DNA of 64,000 nucleotides. Source: Zygnema cylindricum. Taxonomy: Eukaryota; Streptophyta; Zygnematophyceae; Zygnematales; Zygnemataceae. The notes under the pieces were generated by a model. That model did not search any database and was not told the DNA's origin. It saw only the letters and a list, made by a program, of their open reading frames with translations. The translations under genes and the position numbers were made by a program. The stretch is from positions 54,508 through 118,507 of the forward strand of contig JBBHKE010001338.1 in the NCBI GenBank assembly GCA_037447655.1, in the 5' to 3' direction. This document shows positions 50,162 to 60,413 of this stretch, in pieces (the stretch's first letter is position 1; each line of letters begins with the position of its first letter).

Positions 50162-51480
50162 CTGAAGGTAATAGTTTAAATTAAATGGCCAAACCTTAGG
50201 AAAAATAAATCCACAAAATAAAAAATAAGCGAGTGAACAAAAAAATTATGTTCAAATTGTGGTTAGAAAGTTACAAGATCCGCATGTTGGAATCGGGTGG
50301 CTATGTAAAACCAATGGTGTTTTCATGAGCCCTCCGCTTTTCAAGTTAAACTTTTGACGTTAATTTTTTTTTCAGCTATATAATATAGCATGGCTTAATG
50401 TTGTTCTTTTACCCTATTTTTTCTACTTTTATTGAATTTGGCCACATAATAGCGTAAGTTTTTACAATATCTTGAAAATCTTGAAATAGAGTGACTTCTT
50501 ACTCCAATTGTTTACGAGGACCCCAAATAGAGTCAAACAACCTCAAAATAGAGGCATTCTTCAGTCTATAAACATTTCAGTTGAGGGGAGATACTTTCTA
50601 TTAGTGTAAAAGTTTATCTTTTCTCACACGTAAAACGTGTAATGTGTTCACATGGTCGACGTTTGAATATGTGCGAATAGGGTTGCGCGATTTAATTTGT
50701 TGTTCAGCTTTGAGTGCACTTTCACATGTCTCCACGGCTATTCAAAACACTGTTTTGTACTTTGGAACTTTCTAAGTACAATTATGATACAGGTTAATGT
50801 TGTCCATAGCCTATTTCAGCCATGGATTACTCACGGAAACACCCACAGACTACCTCAAAAACAGCTGTGTTACAGACAGCACAGATTACTCCACAATAAA
50901 CAGAATCACCTCAAAATGCACCAATGTGCATTATACCATATACACTGTAAACTCCCAAAGTTACAGCCAAATCCACTAAGGCATCTAGAAGATATAAGCT
51001 CCAGAGTTTCACAAAAACAGCTGACAGCTTAACAAACTAACCACTTAGACTGCTCACAGAATCTTACAGAGATACTGTAATACAATGAAACTTCACACAC
51101 ATATAGATTCTATATCATAAAATAAGTCCACAAAGTTTCACATGAAATCATCAAACAGAGTGATCGCACCAACAGGTCAAAGATGCACAAAAAACAGTCT
51201 GCCATTGCTTTGATAAACTTGACTGCGATACTCAAAATATACTAAGTCCTACAAGTTATACTCAGAGAGTTCACTACTTAATGTACGGAGGCATACCAGC
51301 CGTACGGTATCTACCATCTACTTAAACTATTGTAAGTATACCCGAATAGTTCGAGGTATGTCAGACCGAACAAATCTACACTAATAATTAATTAGCAAAA
51401 AGACAAACCTATGTTGTACATAATATTTACACCGACATCTCCCCAATCTTCGTACATCAAAAACCAAACTACCACTAAGT
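50162..51480. other. No recognised feature
   Basis: AT-rich intergenic sequence. Open frames here lack motifs. The A/C-rich stretch at about 50800-51100 may be old retroelement sequence, but I cannot assign it. Confidence 0.35.
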
Positions 51481-51489
51481 AAATATCAT

Positions 51490-52680
51490 TACTCACAATC
51501 TATACTAGTCATATTATTCGCAGCTGCGTCAGTTGCTTTGTCCGTGCAGATCGTATCACGGTAACCGTAGCTAGGTTGACTCGTCTGCGTCACAGCTGCT
51601 CCGTACCGGCGGCGCATATTCATCCAAAATAACCGCAATTGCGTTATCCTGTTTGCGTCGCAACTGCGCTGTACCGGCGGTGCCTGTTTCAACATTTTGT
51701 TTATTCCACATTGGATCGCTTTGCGATCCGCCGTATTTTTGTCAATGCTTCTACCCGCCACTCACTGAGTCTTTTACATCACTTAAATTATATTTGTTGG
51801 TTTGCTCCCCCACTCCATGAATCCATTCGAATCTCCACATTAAATTCCATAGCGCACGAACTGTCGTGTACGCACTAAACAAACTTTTCAAAACAACACT
51901 CCCCCGAAAATTTAGTTTCGTGCACCTATAAAAATATGCATCGTGTAATTCTATGTTGTTACGCTGTGCTAGTTCGACATCGCAGCGCAGTATGAATACA
52001 ATATGCACCGTGTATTGCTCTGCTGCTACGCTGCGCTAGTTCGACATTGCGACTCTAGCAGCTGCTCCTTTCACTCTTAACTTCCTCCTCATAGCCTCAT
52101 CTACTGTGAACTAAAGTTTTCAATTTCAACACTCCCCTAAAGTTTTAGACTCAGTAGTCCATGCAGATATTTCTACCCTAATGGAAATAAAAACAAACTG
52201 AAGAATATGGAATATTTAGAGATTAAAAATTATCTATCAACCACCAGTACTAATGATTCAAAAATATTAGCCAAAACAATACATCACCATTGTTTTGCTG
52301 AAGTCGCCACGCCCTATTTGTCTTGCTGAAAACCACCACCTTGCAAAATTTGTCCTGTAACAGCTCCATGTAAGTCATAAATGTGAAATTGTCACTTTCA
52401 CTAACGTTATAACACCACTTCTTCCGCTGCGTTGCTTCATTCGTTGATGCATTGCGAAGCAAACTGCTTTCGCTAATTCTCCACTGCCTCCGCTGCGTTC
52501 CTGCCATGTCTTCCAAACTTCCTCGTCTTGACAACTGCCTCTTTACCGAGTTAATCTTTTAATATTCAAACACTCTTTGTCTTCCACGAATAACTTTATC
52601 AACCATTTTCTTAATTTCTATGAATTTTATAGACTAACAGATTTGAATATCGTCCCGTAACAGCTCCCCCTATGCCATAA
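51490..52680 (-). mobile_element. Cluster of probable Copia-type retroelement 3' ends (PPT/LTR junctions)
   Basis: Read on the minus strand, purine tracts followed by LTR-like TGTT starts recur: TTCGGGGGAG|TGTTG at about 51901, CTTTAGGGGAG|TGTTG at about 52131, and CATAGGGGGAGC|TGTTACGGGAC at about 52670, with a weaker TGTTACAGGAC at about 52355. A 65-75 bp direct repeat (51935-52050, 'gctagttcgacat') lies between them. No gag-pol was found, so these are truncated or solo ends. Class assignment is inference. Confidence 0.45.
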
Positions 52681-52749
52681 ACGTCAAATTGTCCTTTCAA
52701 AAAGAATACATCTCTCTAGTAACTCTGACAATTTGAAAGTCAAAGAGTT

Positions 52750-53230
52750 AAAAAAAAAAAAAAAAAAACCATTCAAAATCACATCAAAAACATTCGACTT
52801 TGACATCAAAAAAAAATTGTTAATAAAGCACTTGACATTTGATGATAAAATAGCTTCATAAAAGTCAAAAATAGCACAATTTTCTATAAAACATTCCTAT
52901 AGTTTATACGATTTTCACAATTTTCACAATTTTCACAATTCCCATAAAACATTTTACAATTTCCACAATTTCAACCTTTTTGACAATTTCTACATTTTCC
53001 ACAATTTCAACAATTCTCTCAATAATTCCCCAAAACAAAAAAAAAAGCAAAAAATTGGACCTCTTCTTGCTTCTTTTCATCCTCCCTCTCTTCCTCCCTC
53101 TCTTATCCTCCCTCTTTTCCCCCTCCAATCCTTTTTATTTCCTTATCCCTCCAAAATTTCCCCTTTTCCTCAAGTTTCCCCATTCCCTTTCTGCCTTCCC
53201 AATTCTCTCCTTGCCACATCATCTTTTTAT
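52750..53230. other. Simple-sequence rich spacer
   Basis: Poly-A, then 'acaattttcac' repeats (52900-53030) and C/T-rich stretches (53080-53230). Translated frames are low-complexity (for example EIVKIVKIV). No gene was recognised. Confidence 0.5.
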
Positions 53231-53758
53231 TTACCCCTTTTTAACCCTTCTTCCTTCTAACCCCCTTTTGCCACGTGTCATCCCCCTTACCGGCCATTTT
53301 CTGCTCAATTTTTCCGAGGATTGCCCTCCAGTCGACGAATTAGTGGTGTTTGTACCCTCGAGAACTCGAAAAACCGTTTTTTCTTCCCAAAACGATCTGT
53401 AACTTGCCGAGATTAACGACGATAGCGACGAGGGAAAACGTTTTTTGTGGTCGTACGGAACTCTTTTTTTTTGGTACGGAATTGAGGTCATTTCTTTCTT
53501 CCGGCTTCGAAAAATCGACGAATCGCGAGGTATCGATTCCGAATTTGGGAATAAATTCGATTTTGAATTTGAATTTGAATTTGAATTTGGGTTTTGGGAA
53601 TTGAAATGTATTTTTTTTTGTAATTGGGGTTTTTGGGATTTTTGGGGAATTTGGGGAATTGCATTCCCAGAGACAAAAAATGAAAATTTTATACAATTTG
53701 ACCAAAGAATAAAGAAAAAAATAAAATGAGAAAATTTGGGATTGGTTTTAGAAGCCAT
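53231..53758 (-). CDS. Unassigned protein or 5' exon, N-terminal hydrophobic segment
   Basis: The ATG at 53758 opens a 175-codon frame. Residues 9-32 (FSHFIFFFILWSNCIKFSFF...) resemble a signal peptide or anchor. Next come a Gln/Pro stretch, an Asn/Ser repeat from a (TTTGAA)-type tandem at 53560-53600, and a basic Ser/Arg-rich region. A strong donor (GTAAGG) at 53290 would end an exon 53291-53758 in phase 0 after ...EKLSRKWP; otherwise the frame runs to a stop at 53231. The upstream 240 bp are C/T-rich on this strand, as in many plant leaders. Strand, a signal-like start and the KWP ending would suit the first exon of a plant TauE/SafE protein such as the one at 40835-45030, but no linking exons were found. 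Family unknown. Confidence 0.4.
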   Translation of the reverse strand: MASKTNPKFSHFIFFFILWSNCIKFSFFVSGNAIPQIPQKSQKPQLQKKIHFNSQNPNSNSNSNSKSNLFPNSESIPRDSSIFRSRKKEMTSIPYQKKRVPYDHKKRFPSSLSSLISASYRSFWEEKTVFRVLEGTNTTNSSTGGQSSEKLSRKWPVRGMTRGKRGLEGRRVKKG

Positions 53759-53835
53759 GGATCTTGATTTAGTTACCCTTTCTTTTGTTTTTTTTTCTTT
53801 CCCTTTTTTCCCTAAGGGATATGAGAATTGGGAAA

Positions 53836-53998
53836 GAGAGAGGATGCCAAAGGGAAGGGAAGAGAGAGAATGGGAGAGGGCGAGAGAAGGAGAGCGAGAG
53901 AGTGGGAGAGCGAGGGAGAGAGAGGGAAAGATAGGGAGAGAGAGGGGGAGAGAGGGAGAGTGACGGAGGAGAAGGGGTTTTTGGGGGGGAAGGAGAGG
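53836..53998. repeat. GA-rich array upstream of the 53758 ATG
   Basis: Imperfect GAGAGG/GGGAGA repeats, pyrimidine-rich on the strand of the downstream reading frame. Similar in make-up to the leader at 2760-3370 but in the opposite orientation to the gene. Confidence 0.85.
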
Positions 53999-54186
53999 AG
54001 GGATGTTAAAAAATTTAGAGAATAAAGAGAAAGATGAAATAAATTTTCAAAAAGAAGTTTCTAAAACAAAAATCCTTTGAGAATTTCAAGATTTATCGAG
54101 ATTTTTCGTGAAAAATTATTAAAATTTTAGACTTGTAAGCATCTGAAATGCTTGGAATCTTTCCTTTTCTAATTTTTTCGGAAAGA

Positions 54187-54275
54187 TTGTGTCTGTTTTT
54201 TTTTTCTTTTTTTTCTTTTCTTTTTTTTCTTTTTTCCTTTTTTTCTTTTTTTCTTTTTTTCTTTTTTTCTTACTA
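54187..54275. repeat. T-rich (TTTTTTTC)n tract
   Basis: Tandem 8-9 base T6-7C units. Low-complexity; no other feature in 54000-54600. Confidence 0.85.
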
Positions 54276-54599
54276 AGTTTTTGGGAACAAGATTTATCAA
54301 ATTATGAAATGAATGTAGAAAAAATATATCTTTGACAAAATCTTACTCCCATGTATTTATAATTAAATACACATATGATTACATATTATATAAACTTAAT
54401 TCTGTTAAAATATTCTTTCTTTTTTGGATATTTTAATTGATTCGTTCGAAGATTCTGTGAAATAATTAAACCTACAGCTTTTAGAAATGACAGCAAAAAA
54501 AAAAACCAGAAGGAAAAAACAAGGAGCGAAAGTGAATAAGAAACGACAAAAACTTCGAAAGCGAAACAAAATGCCACATGGACTTAAAAAGCTAAAAGT

Positions 54600-55480
54600 A
54601 CAATTACTCAACCGCAAAGTTGTACTATCCGTACATATTTTCTGTTGTAACCGTGTACCTTGACTTTCGATTGGCTGTCAATTTGTGACATTTCCGTGAC
54701 TACGTACGGTAGTGTAAAGTACAGCACAGTACTGTAGTACCTGGAGAAGCTCTGCTGTCCTTTTTGTACGAAAAATTACGTCCAATTTTGTCGTCCAATA
54801 GGTAAGAACCTATATAAGCAGACCAACCAGGAGAAGACAATGTATAGTTGTCACCGTACACGTGTCAAAATCGGCATGTTAGAGTCACACGGAACTGCTT
54901 GTCCGTACGAAAATGCTCATTATAGCCTCCACGTGATCTTGAGGATTCAACAGGGGGGGGGGGCTGAACTTTTTTTGTACGGAACGTAAAATTAAAGCCT
55001 GTGATTTTGGAATGACTGCCCGTAAAACATTTGAATCCTGCCCGTAAAACTTTTGAAAAAGGAAAAAAAAACCGTATAGCGATATTCGTACAGTACGAAG
55101 ATGTACTCTACTGTAGCGCAGTGAAGAGGTCCACAAAATCTTTCCTTTCCCAGTTTCTGAAAAGTACTGAATAATTAAAAATACTTTGCACCGGCTGAAG
55201 GGTCATTTTATCTTTGTTTTCTCGCTTTTCATTGGTCCGTCTTAGAATTAGTGACCCAATGGAAACCGAAACGTTTTGTCGCATTTATTTTTTCTTCAAT
55301 TGCGGGCAGTGTAGATATGTCGGTGTATATTTTACGGGTAGATTAAAAAAATGTAAAGTGCGTTCAAAAACATCCGCACGAGGCTTGAAAAAGACAGCAA
55401 AATCGAATCGCAGCCGTCAAAGATTCTGGAAAACAATAGCGTGACATTTGTCGATTCGTGAGACGCTGACCAATTTTCCT
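54600..55480. other. Intergenic, GTAC-rich
   Basis: Many GTAC words (for example 54700-54760 'acgtacggtagtgtaaagta'), no recognised gene. A 61-codon basic frame from the ATG at 55259 (METETFCRIYFFFNCG...) lacks a family signature and is left unannotated. Confidence 0.35.
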
Positions 55481-55485
55481 ACGTT

Positions 55486-55656
55486 TCACACGTGCGAGTG
55501 ATAGCGCAAGGAACCTGAATCGACAAATCTGACGGAGGAAGAAGCCTTCCCGGAATAAGAATGATGAGGTTTACAAGTGCGAGGGAAAGTCTACGGAACT
55601 TGAATGGTAAAAATCTGACGGAAGGAGAAGCCTTCCCAGAAGGAGAACACAGAAGT
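55486..55656. repeat. About 85-bp direct duplication
   Basis: Two tandem copies start 'cacgtgcgagtgatagcg' and 'caagtgcgagggaaagtc' (about 85 bp apart), each ending with 'gagaagccttccc'-like sequence. Roughly 75-80% alike. Confidence 0.75.
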
Positions 55657-56529
55657 TGGTAAACGACAAAATAGTATCTGTTAAAGTTCAGCCCTTTCAC
55701 ATGCTGAGGAAAATCGCGTTCGATCTAAAAGCAGTGTATCTATCAGGGATTGTATTAAACTGAGAACCGAATATTCGTGTGTCAAAACCGACGACATGGG
55801 ACTGTATGAAGTATGAACAGTGAAAGCACAGAAAGAATGATTTCGTAAAGACGTTTCGCACGAAAACAAATTGTGCGACAATTTTGTATGCGTCTGTGTC
55901 CTTTTTGTTAGGGTTGTGTATAATTTTTAGTGTTGTGTATCGGTAAGGATTTACCGATAACCGATATGGACCTTTTGTCGGGTTCCCGATAATCAATATA
56001 TTGGTACGATATATCGACATCGGTCTTATCGCCAATAAGTAACCAATAATATCGGGTAACTATCGGCGATTACACCGATAACGATAACTATACGGGCCGT
56101 ACAGATAAATGTACGGCCTGTACACTCAACTGTACGTCTTATTCCCCGGACGCGCAGCGGACCCCCTTCCTCTCGATTTCGGTAAAAAATCGCGATTTTT
56201 CCTTCATTATTCCTAATTTAAGGGGGTTTTACTTGGGTTCCACGCTCCCATACCCTTCCTGAATGTCCTTTTGACTGTTGCTTTCAACTCTTTAAAGCAT
56301 TTTCAGTCCATTTTACAAGCGATCTGAGATTATGCCGGGCAAAATAAATGCATAAGTTGAAATTTGGACTATTATGAGGTATTCTCGCAGATTCCGTATA
56401 CATTGATCCGATACATGGCGTTATTTAAGACATGTTTCATATTTCTTAGTCCTATTTCCAGTCCAGCTTAGAGGCATTAACATACAAGTCTCCGATGCCT
56501 CAATTCACCAACATACATAATCAATTAAA

Positions 56530-57070
56530 TGTCATAATGTTAAAAATTGAATTCCCAAATTCTCAATACTTCACATCTTGCCAAATCACCAATTACTCAT
56601 TTTAAAAATTGTAAAATTCCTAGCTTACCAATTCTATATCTCCAAAATATTCAACGTCAAAACCCTCAAGATTCAATTCTCAAATTTTGAATGCTTCGTA
56701 TCTTGCCAAATCACTGATTTCACATTCTGCAAATTCTAAGATTCTTAACTAACCAATTATCAATCTCTAAAAATCTGCAATGTCAAATTTTTCAAAATCC
56801 ATTTTTAAATCATCAATGTTTCAAATTTCCAAAACCACTCTATTCAAAATGTGAAAATTTTGCAAGTCCTACCTTTTAACATCTCAATCTTCAAAAATCT
56901 GCAATGTCAAAATTCTCAAAATCTATTTCAAAATCATCAATGTTTCAAATTTCCAAAACCACTCTATTCAAAATCTGAAAATTCTGCAAGTCCTACCTTT
57001 TAACATCTCAATCTCCAAAAATCTGCAATGTCAAAATTCTCATAATCTATATTTTAAATCATCAATGTTT
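56530..57070. repeat. 124-bp satellite array, about four units
   Basis: Units are exactly 124 bp in the right part (aatctgcaatgtc at 56772, 56896 and 57020) with very high identity between the last copies. Leftward units are older and about 127 bp ('cttgccaaatca' at about 56580 and 56700). It stops abruptly at about 57070, where the transposase-like sequence begins. Confidence 0.85.
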
Positions 57071-57386
57071 CCCGGCTGCGAAGAGATTTTTGTGGATATG
57101 TTTTAGGTGTGACACTAAATTTGAAGGGTTTAGCGACGTCCCTCTAGCGACAGGCTTGTCACAGTGATTACAAAATGCCTTATCTGAATGCCTGCCATCG
57201 TGCAACACTTTGAAATGCTGCCATACTTTTGATATTGCTCCTTTCGGAATGTTTTTTAGAATGTTTGCATTCCTCTTTAATTTTTTGTAAGTTTTCTAAT
57301 TCTTTGACATTTTGAATGTTTTCTACCTCCTCAACAAAAATTTGTCTCCCATCCTCATCTCCTCCTACAATTTCTTCATAATCCAT
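57071..57386 (-). pseudogene. hAT transposase N-terminus with BED zinc finger, frameshifted and truncated
   Basis: The ATG at 57386 starts an acidic N-terminus (MDYEEIVGGDEDGR...). One frame over, the sequence reads KVWQHFKVLHDGRHSDKAFC, then NHCDKPV, NPSNLVSHLKHIHKN. This is a BED-type finger: aromatic start VWQHF, CxxC, and H-x4-H in HLKHIH. A frame change of one base lies between the acidic start and the finger, and the sequence ends at the satellite border (57070). The catalytic RNaseH-like and dimerisation regions are absent, so the gene is dead. Its position inside a hAT-type element supports the transposase reading. Confidence 0.78.
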
Positions 57387-57571
57387 AAAATGAATAAATA
57401 TATATATATATATATATTTTTTTTAGTATTTTATAAAAAACTAGTATTGCCTGAAATAAGTGCTGCCAGAATTTTCAAAATATGGCGTATGGAAATGGAA
57501 ATGGCGGCAGTCTGACAGGTGTGTTCGTCTGCTTCGTTCAGTCTGTTCGTCTTTTTTTGGAAAAAGTTTGA

Positions 57572-58286
57572 GGGTGAAGTTCCATCAAGCGAAAAGTGGC
57601 GTTTTTTACAGAAATTCGTGACTCTCCGTACCAAATCGTACCTCCTATTTTGTTTTTATACGAAAAACTACATTACAGAGAGTCTTGCCGATACTCTCCG
57701 AAGGTCTTGGAGGTAATATTGTCCGTCGGATGTTCATCTGCGAGGACTTCACTTCAATTTTCTCTGTTACACTCAACCCACCTCGAGGAGGTGGGTTGGC
57801 ATATTCAGAAAAAAAAAATTGTGACACGGTGGACAATTAAGCTACGTGTCATGATAGAAAACCAACGAAAAATCTTAAGATTTGCACATGACACGCGGTT
57901 TCAAAAATACAACCGAAAATATAAACGAAATTTCGTAAGATTCCCTCGTCACGCTATTTTCGTTAACTTTTGTTCGTCACACTATTTCTCTCAAAGGACT
58001 TTCGTTATGTTCGAAAACTGAAACCCTAAAAAATGAGCTGCGAATTTATAAAAGTTTTGTCGTATGATTATTTCGTACGCAGGTACATGGTACGTAAGTC
58101 AAGATTTGAAGTTAAGTTTGTCGGTGCTAAAAATCTGAACGATATTCAATATCGGATCGTGACTTGCGTGACGCTAGTCAATTTATAACACGTGGCTTAC
58201 AGACTACGTGATGGAACTTCGACTCAATCGACCCGGTCTCTAGAGTTTGCCGTACAATTACAGAAACGTATCATGGAACTTCACCC
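57572..58286. mobile_element. PIF/Harbinger-like element, family E, nested in the hAT relic
   Basis: A 715-bp element with ends GGGTGAAGTTCCAT and ATGGAACTTCACCC and a perfect TGA duplication (57569-57571 and 58287-58289). The related hAT copy at 43045-43843 (reverse strand, aaagtttgattttacaaatt) shows the unoccupied site. A hairpin with an 11-bp stem lies at 57774-57798. It is non-coding. Confidence 0.9.
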
Positions 58287-58406
58287 TGATTCACAAAATT
58301 TACGATGCATTTTATTTTTTTCGTTTCGGTAGTATAGTTTTATAACTATAAAGTATTAATTTATAGGGAATTGCTAATCGCAGAGACGATTTTTGCTGGG
58401 CGCAGG

Positions 58407-58690
58407 TACACCGTGAATCGTTATTAGCGTATAGAAATTATTAGTGTATATAATGATTTAGTGTCATTTACGCTTATTTGTGTATCAATACCATTTTTTA
58501 AAAAATGTTTTATTGTAATTTCTCCATAACGCTGATTTGGGTATACAGGATCCGTCGTCGTACCATATACGGTAAAATAGGTAGAAGTACAAAATTTGAC
58601 AATCCGTACGACGTGGCGTCCTTCCACTGTAAAAATCCATAATTCTATTTTGGGTTTGCGAATACACATTCATTACACCGTGATTCATTG
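58407..58690. mobile_element. Partial family-A MITE(s)
   Basis: The left terminus TACACCGTGAATCGTTATTA at 58407 is followed by 'gtgtatataatgatttagtg'. A second same-orientation terminus 'tacaccgtgattcattg' is at 58675. No right end was found. The limits are approximate. Confidence 0.5.
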
Positions 58691-58724
58691 AAATAATCGT
58701 ATGCACGCGGAATCGGCTTGATTT

Positions 58725-59563
58725 ATCTCCTTTATCTCTTCTATTCTTCCATGTATTTCTTCAATTGATTGTCCTACACAAGTACATAGTTTCCCTTTAA
58801 TAACACACCAGCCATGGCATGGCACGTGTGAGCGTGCGCCGCCAAAAAACGTCTAAAAATCTGTCGCCTGTCCGCGGATTAGCCTAGAACACTAATTTTT
58901 ACTAAGGACTTAAAACATTGCAAAACGACAAGCCAAAACGAAAGTACAACACGAATCGTAATTAGAGTAAAGAAAAAATAAAAGTAAAAAACAAAAAAAA
59001 AACAATTAGAGTTATGAACGCTAATTTGTATGATAGACCTTTGTCACAAAGGAAGTTTCCTCTAATTTATTTTAAGTACTCTATATTGGGTTATGTCGAC
59101 AATAATTATCCGCGTTGAAATTATGAACACTAAATTACGTAGACGTACAAAATCTGTCCGTCCATATAGTTTTGACATCATTGTGACGTTAGTACTATTT
59201 GTCGCGCTGAATGTTAGTTAATGTTCAGACTAACGACGATGCTGTCGACGACGAGAGTTATGCGAACGACTTTTTTTCGATGTGATTGATTTTTGTTTAG
59301 TGCGATTTCACGTGCGAGCGCGATTCTATTAAATCATTATTTGTACCTTTCTACTTATAAAAGTACAATTCTGCACGGTCGGACGTCGTTTGTATTCCAC
59401 ACTATTTAAAACAAACCTATATTAAAAAAATTTACGCTAATTAAACCTTACCTTAAAAAGTATAATGAACAATTTAGAATCATTTACTTTATTTAAGGTG
59501 ATAGAGTCGAAATTTAGGGCGACCGAATTAGCGTTATTTACTCTAATTACGATTCGCAATGTA
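58725..59563 (-). repeat. Left arm of an 0.84-kb inverted duplication
   Basis: The reverse complement of 60414-61247. It contains part of repeat F (58725-58944) and a complete MITE (58945-59563). The match ends exactly at the MITE's inner terminus. Spacer 59564-60413. Confidence 0.88.
58945..59563. mobile_element. Long family-A MITE (619 bp), left copy
   Basis: Ends TACAACACGAATCGTAATTA and TAATTACGATTCGCAATGTA. Interior: 'gcgctgaatgttagttaatg', 'cacggtcggacgtcg'. It is the inverted sibling of 60414-61027 and non-coding. Confidence 0.85.
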
Positions 59564-60413
59564 CTGTACTTTCACGAATGCTTTCGATAAAGTACAATAC
59601 TGTAGTATTATGTTCATAGTTGTTCATAGCGATTAGTGCGAACGTTTCAATTGCGACGAATTATACATAATGAACGCAATGAACCTTTTGAACAAATCAT
59701 TTAAAAGTGTTAATGAATTTTCGTCCGTACAATTTCGTACATATAAAACAGAAAAAATTACATATAGCGTAGTTTGTAAGTTTCCAATTATATGAGTGCT
59801 AAACAATTATGAACATTTAAATATGTATGACACTCGTTATGTGTGTCGGAATTCCTGCATCAACTGGTAGCAGTGAACGTGAGAACAAGTTTAAAACTTT
59901 ATATCACAAAGAGTAGACCTCGGTACAAAAGGCTGGTATGCGCAAATTTTTCGGTTTCGTTTTCAACATTCCTTGGCGGCTTCTTTCAAAAAAAAATTTG
60001 AAAAAGACGCCCGTACAGTTTTCAAACTTACCGCGCGATTTCAAAAATGTTTGTATATTTTCGATGAAATGACGAACATGTTCCGTGATATTTTTGTTCA
60101 GTTCACAAGACAAAAAGTACTGAAAAATGCGACGTGTCTTTTCCTCGAATTCCGTACATATCCGTAAAAAACCATACATATTATAGGGAATACTGTACTT
60201 TTCCCGTAAATTTTCAGTTTCAATTTACAGTAAAAGTTTTTTTGAGATTTTGAAAATCGTCACGAATTGTATGTTTGAATCAGAAAATTTGAAAAAATGG
60301 CACGATTTGAACAACACTGGTTATGTTTGTTTCGTAATATATTTGTCGTCTCGTTTCGTGTCTAGAATTATCGTACGTCTATTTTAGTACGATAGTACTT
60401 TAAATATGTCTAG
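59564..60413. other. Spacer of the inverted duplication
   Basis: AT-rich; no gene recognised. Its right end (60320-60413) is repeat F sequence flanking the right MITE ('cgtttcgtgtctagaatt'). Confidence 0.5.

Larger units (their letters stand above)
55928..58406. mobile_element. hAT relic (family B) retaining BED-finger sequence; interrupted
   Basis: The left end TAGTGTTGTGTATCGGTAAG begins at 55928. The outer 360 bp are the reverse of the right third of 43045-43843 ('gacgtcttattccccgg'-type, 'taagggggttttacttgg', 'aatgtccttttgactgtt'). Beyond 57485 the match resumes ('ggcggcagtctgacag', 'ttcgtctgctt', 'aaaaagttt'). It continues after the inserted 57572-58286 element ('acaaaatttacgatgc', 'ttttttcgtttcggtag'). 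Between these flanks, 56285-57485 is retained here and deleted in 43045-43843. It contains the satellite and the transposase remnant. The far terminus is lost, replaced by a MITE end at 58407. Confidence 0.82.

Noticed and set aside
55214-55444. Basic 60-75 codon frame (METETFCRIYFFFNCG...)
   Set aside because: No recognisable family and no transcript-like context; too short to support.
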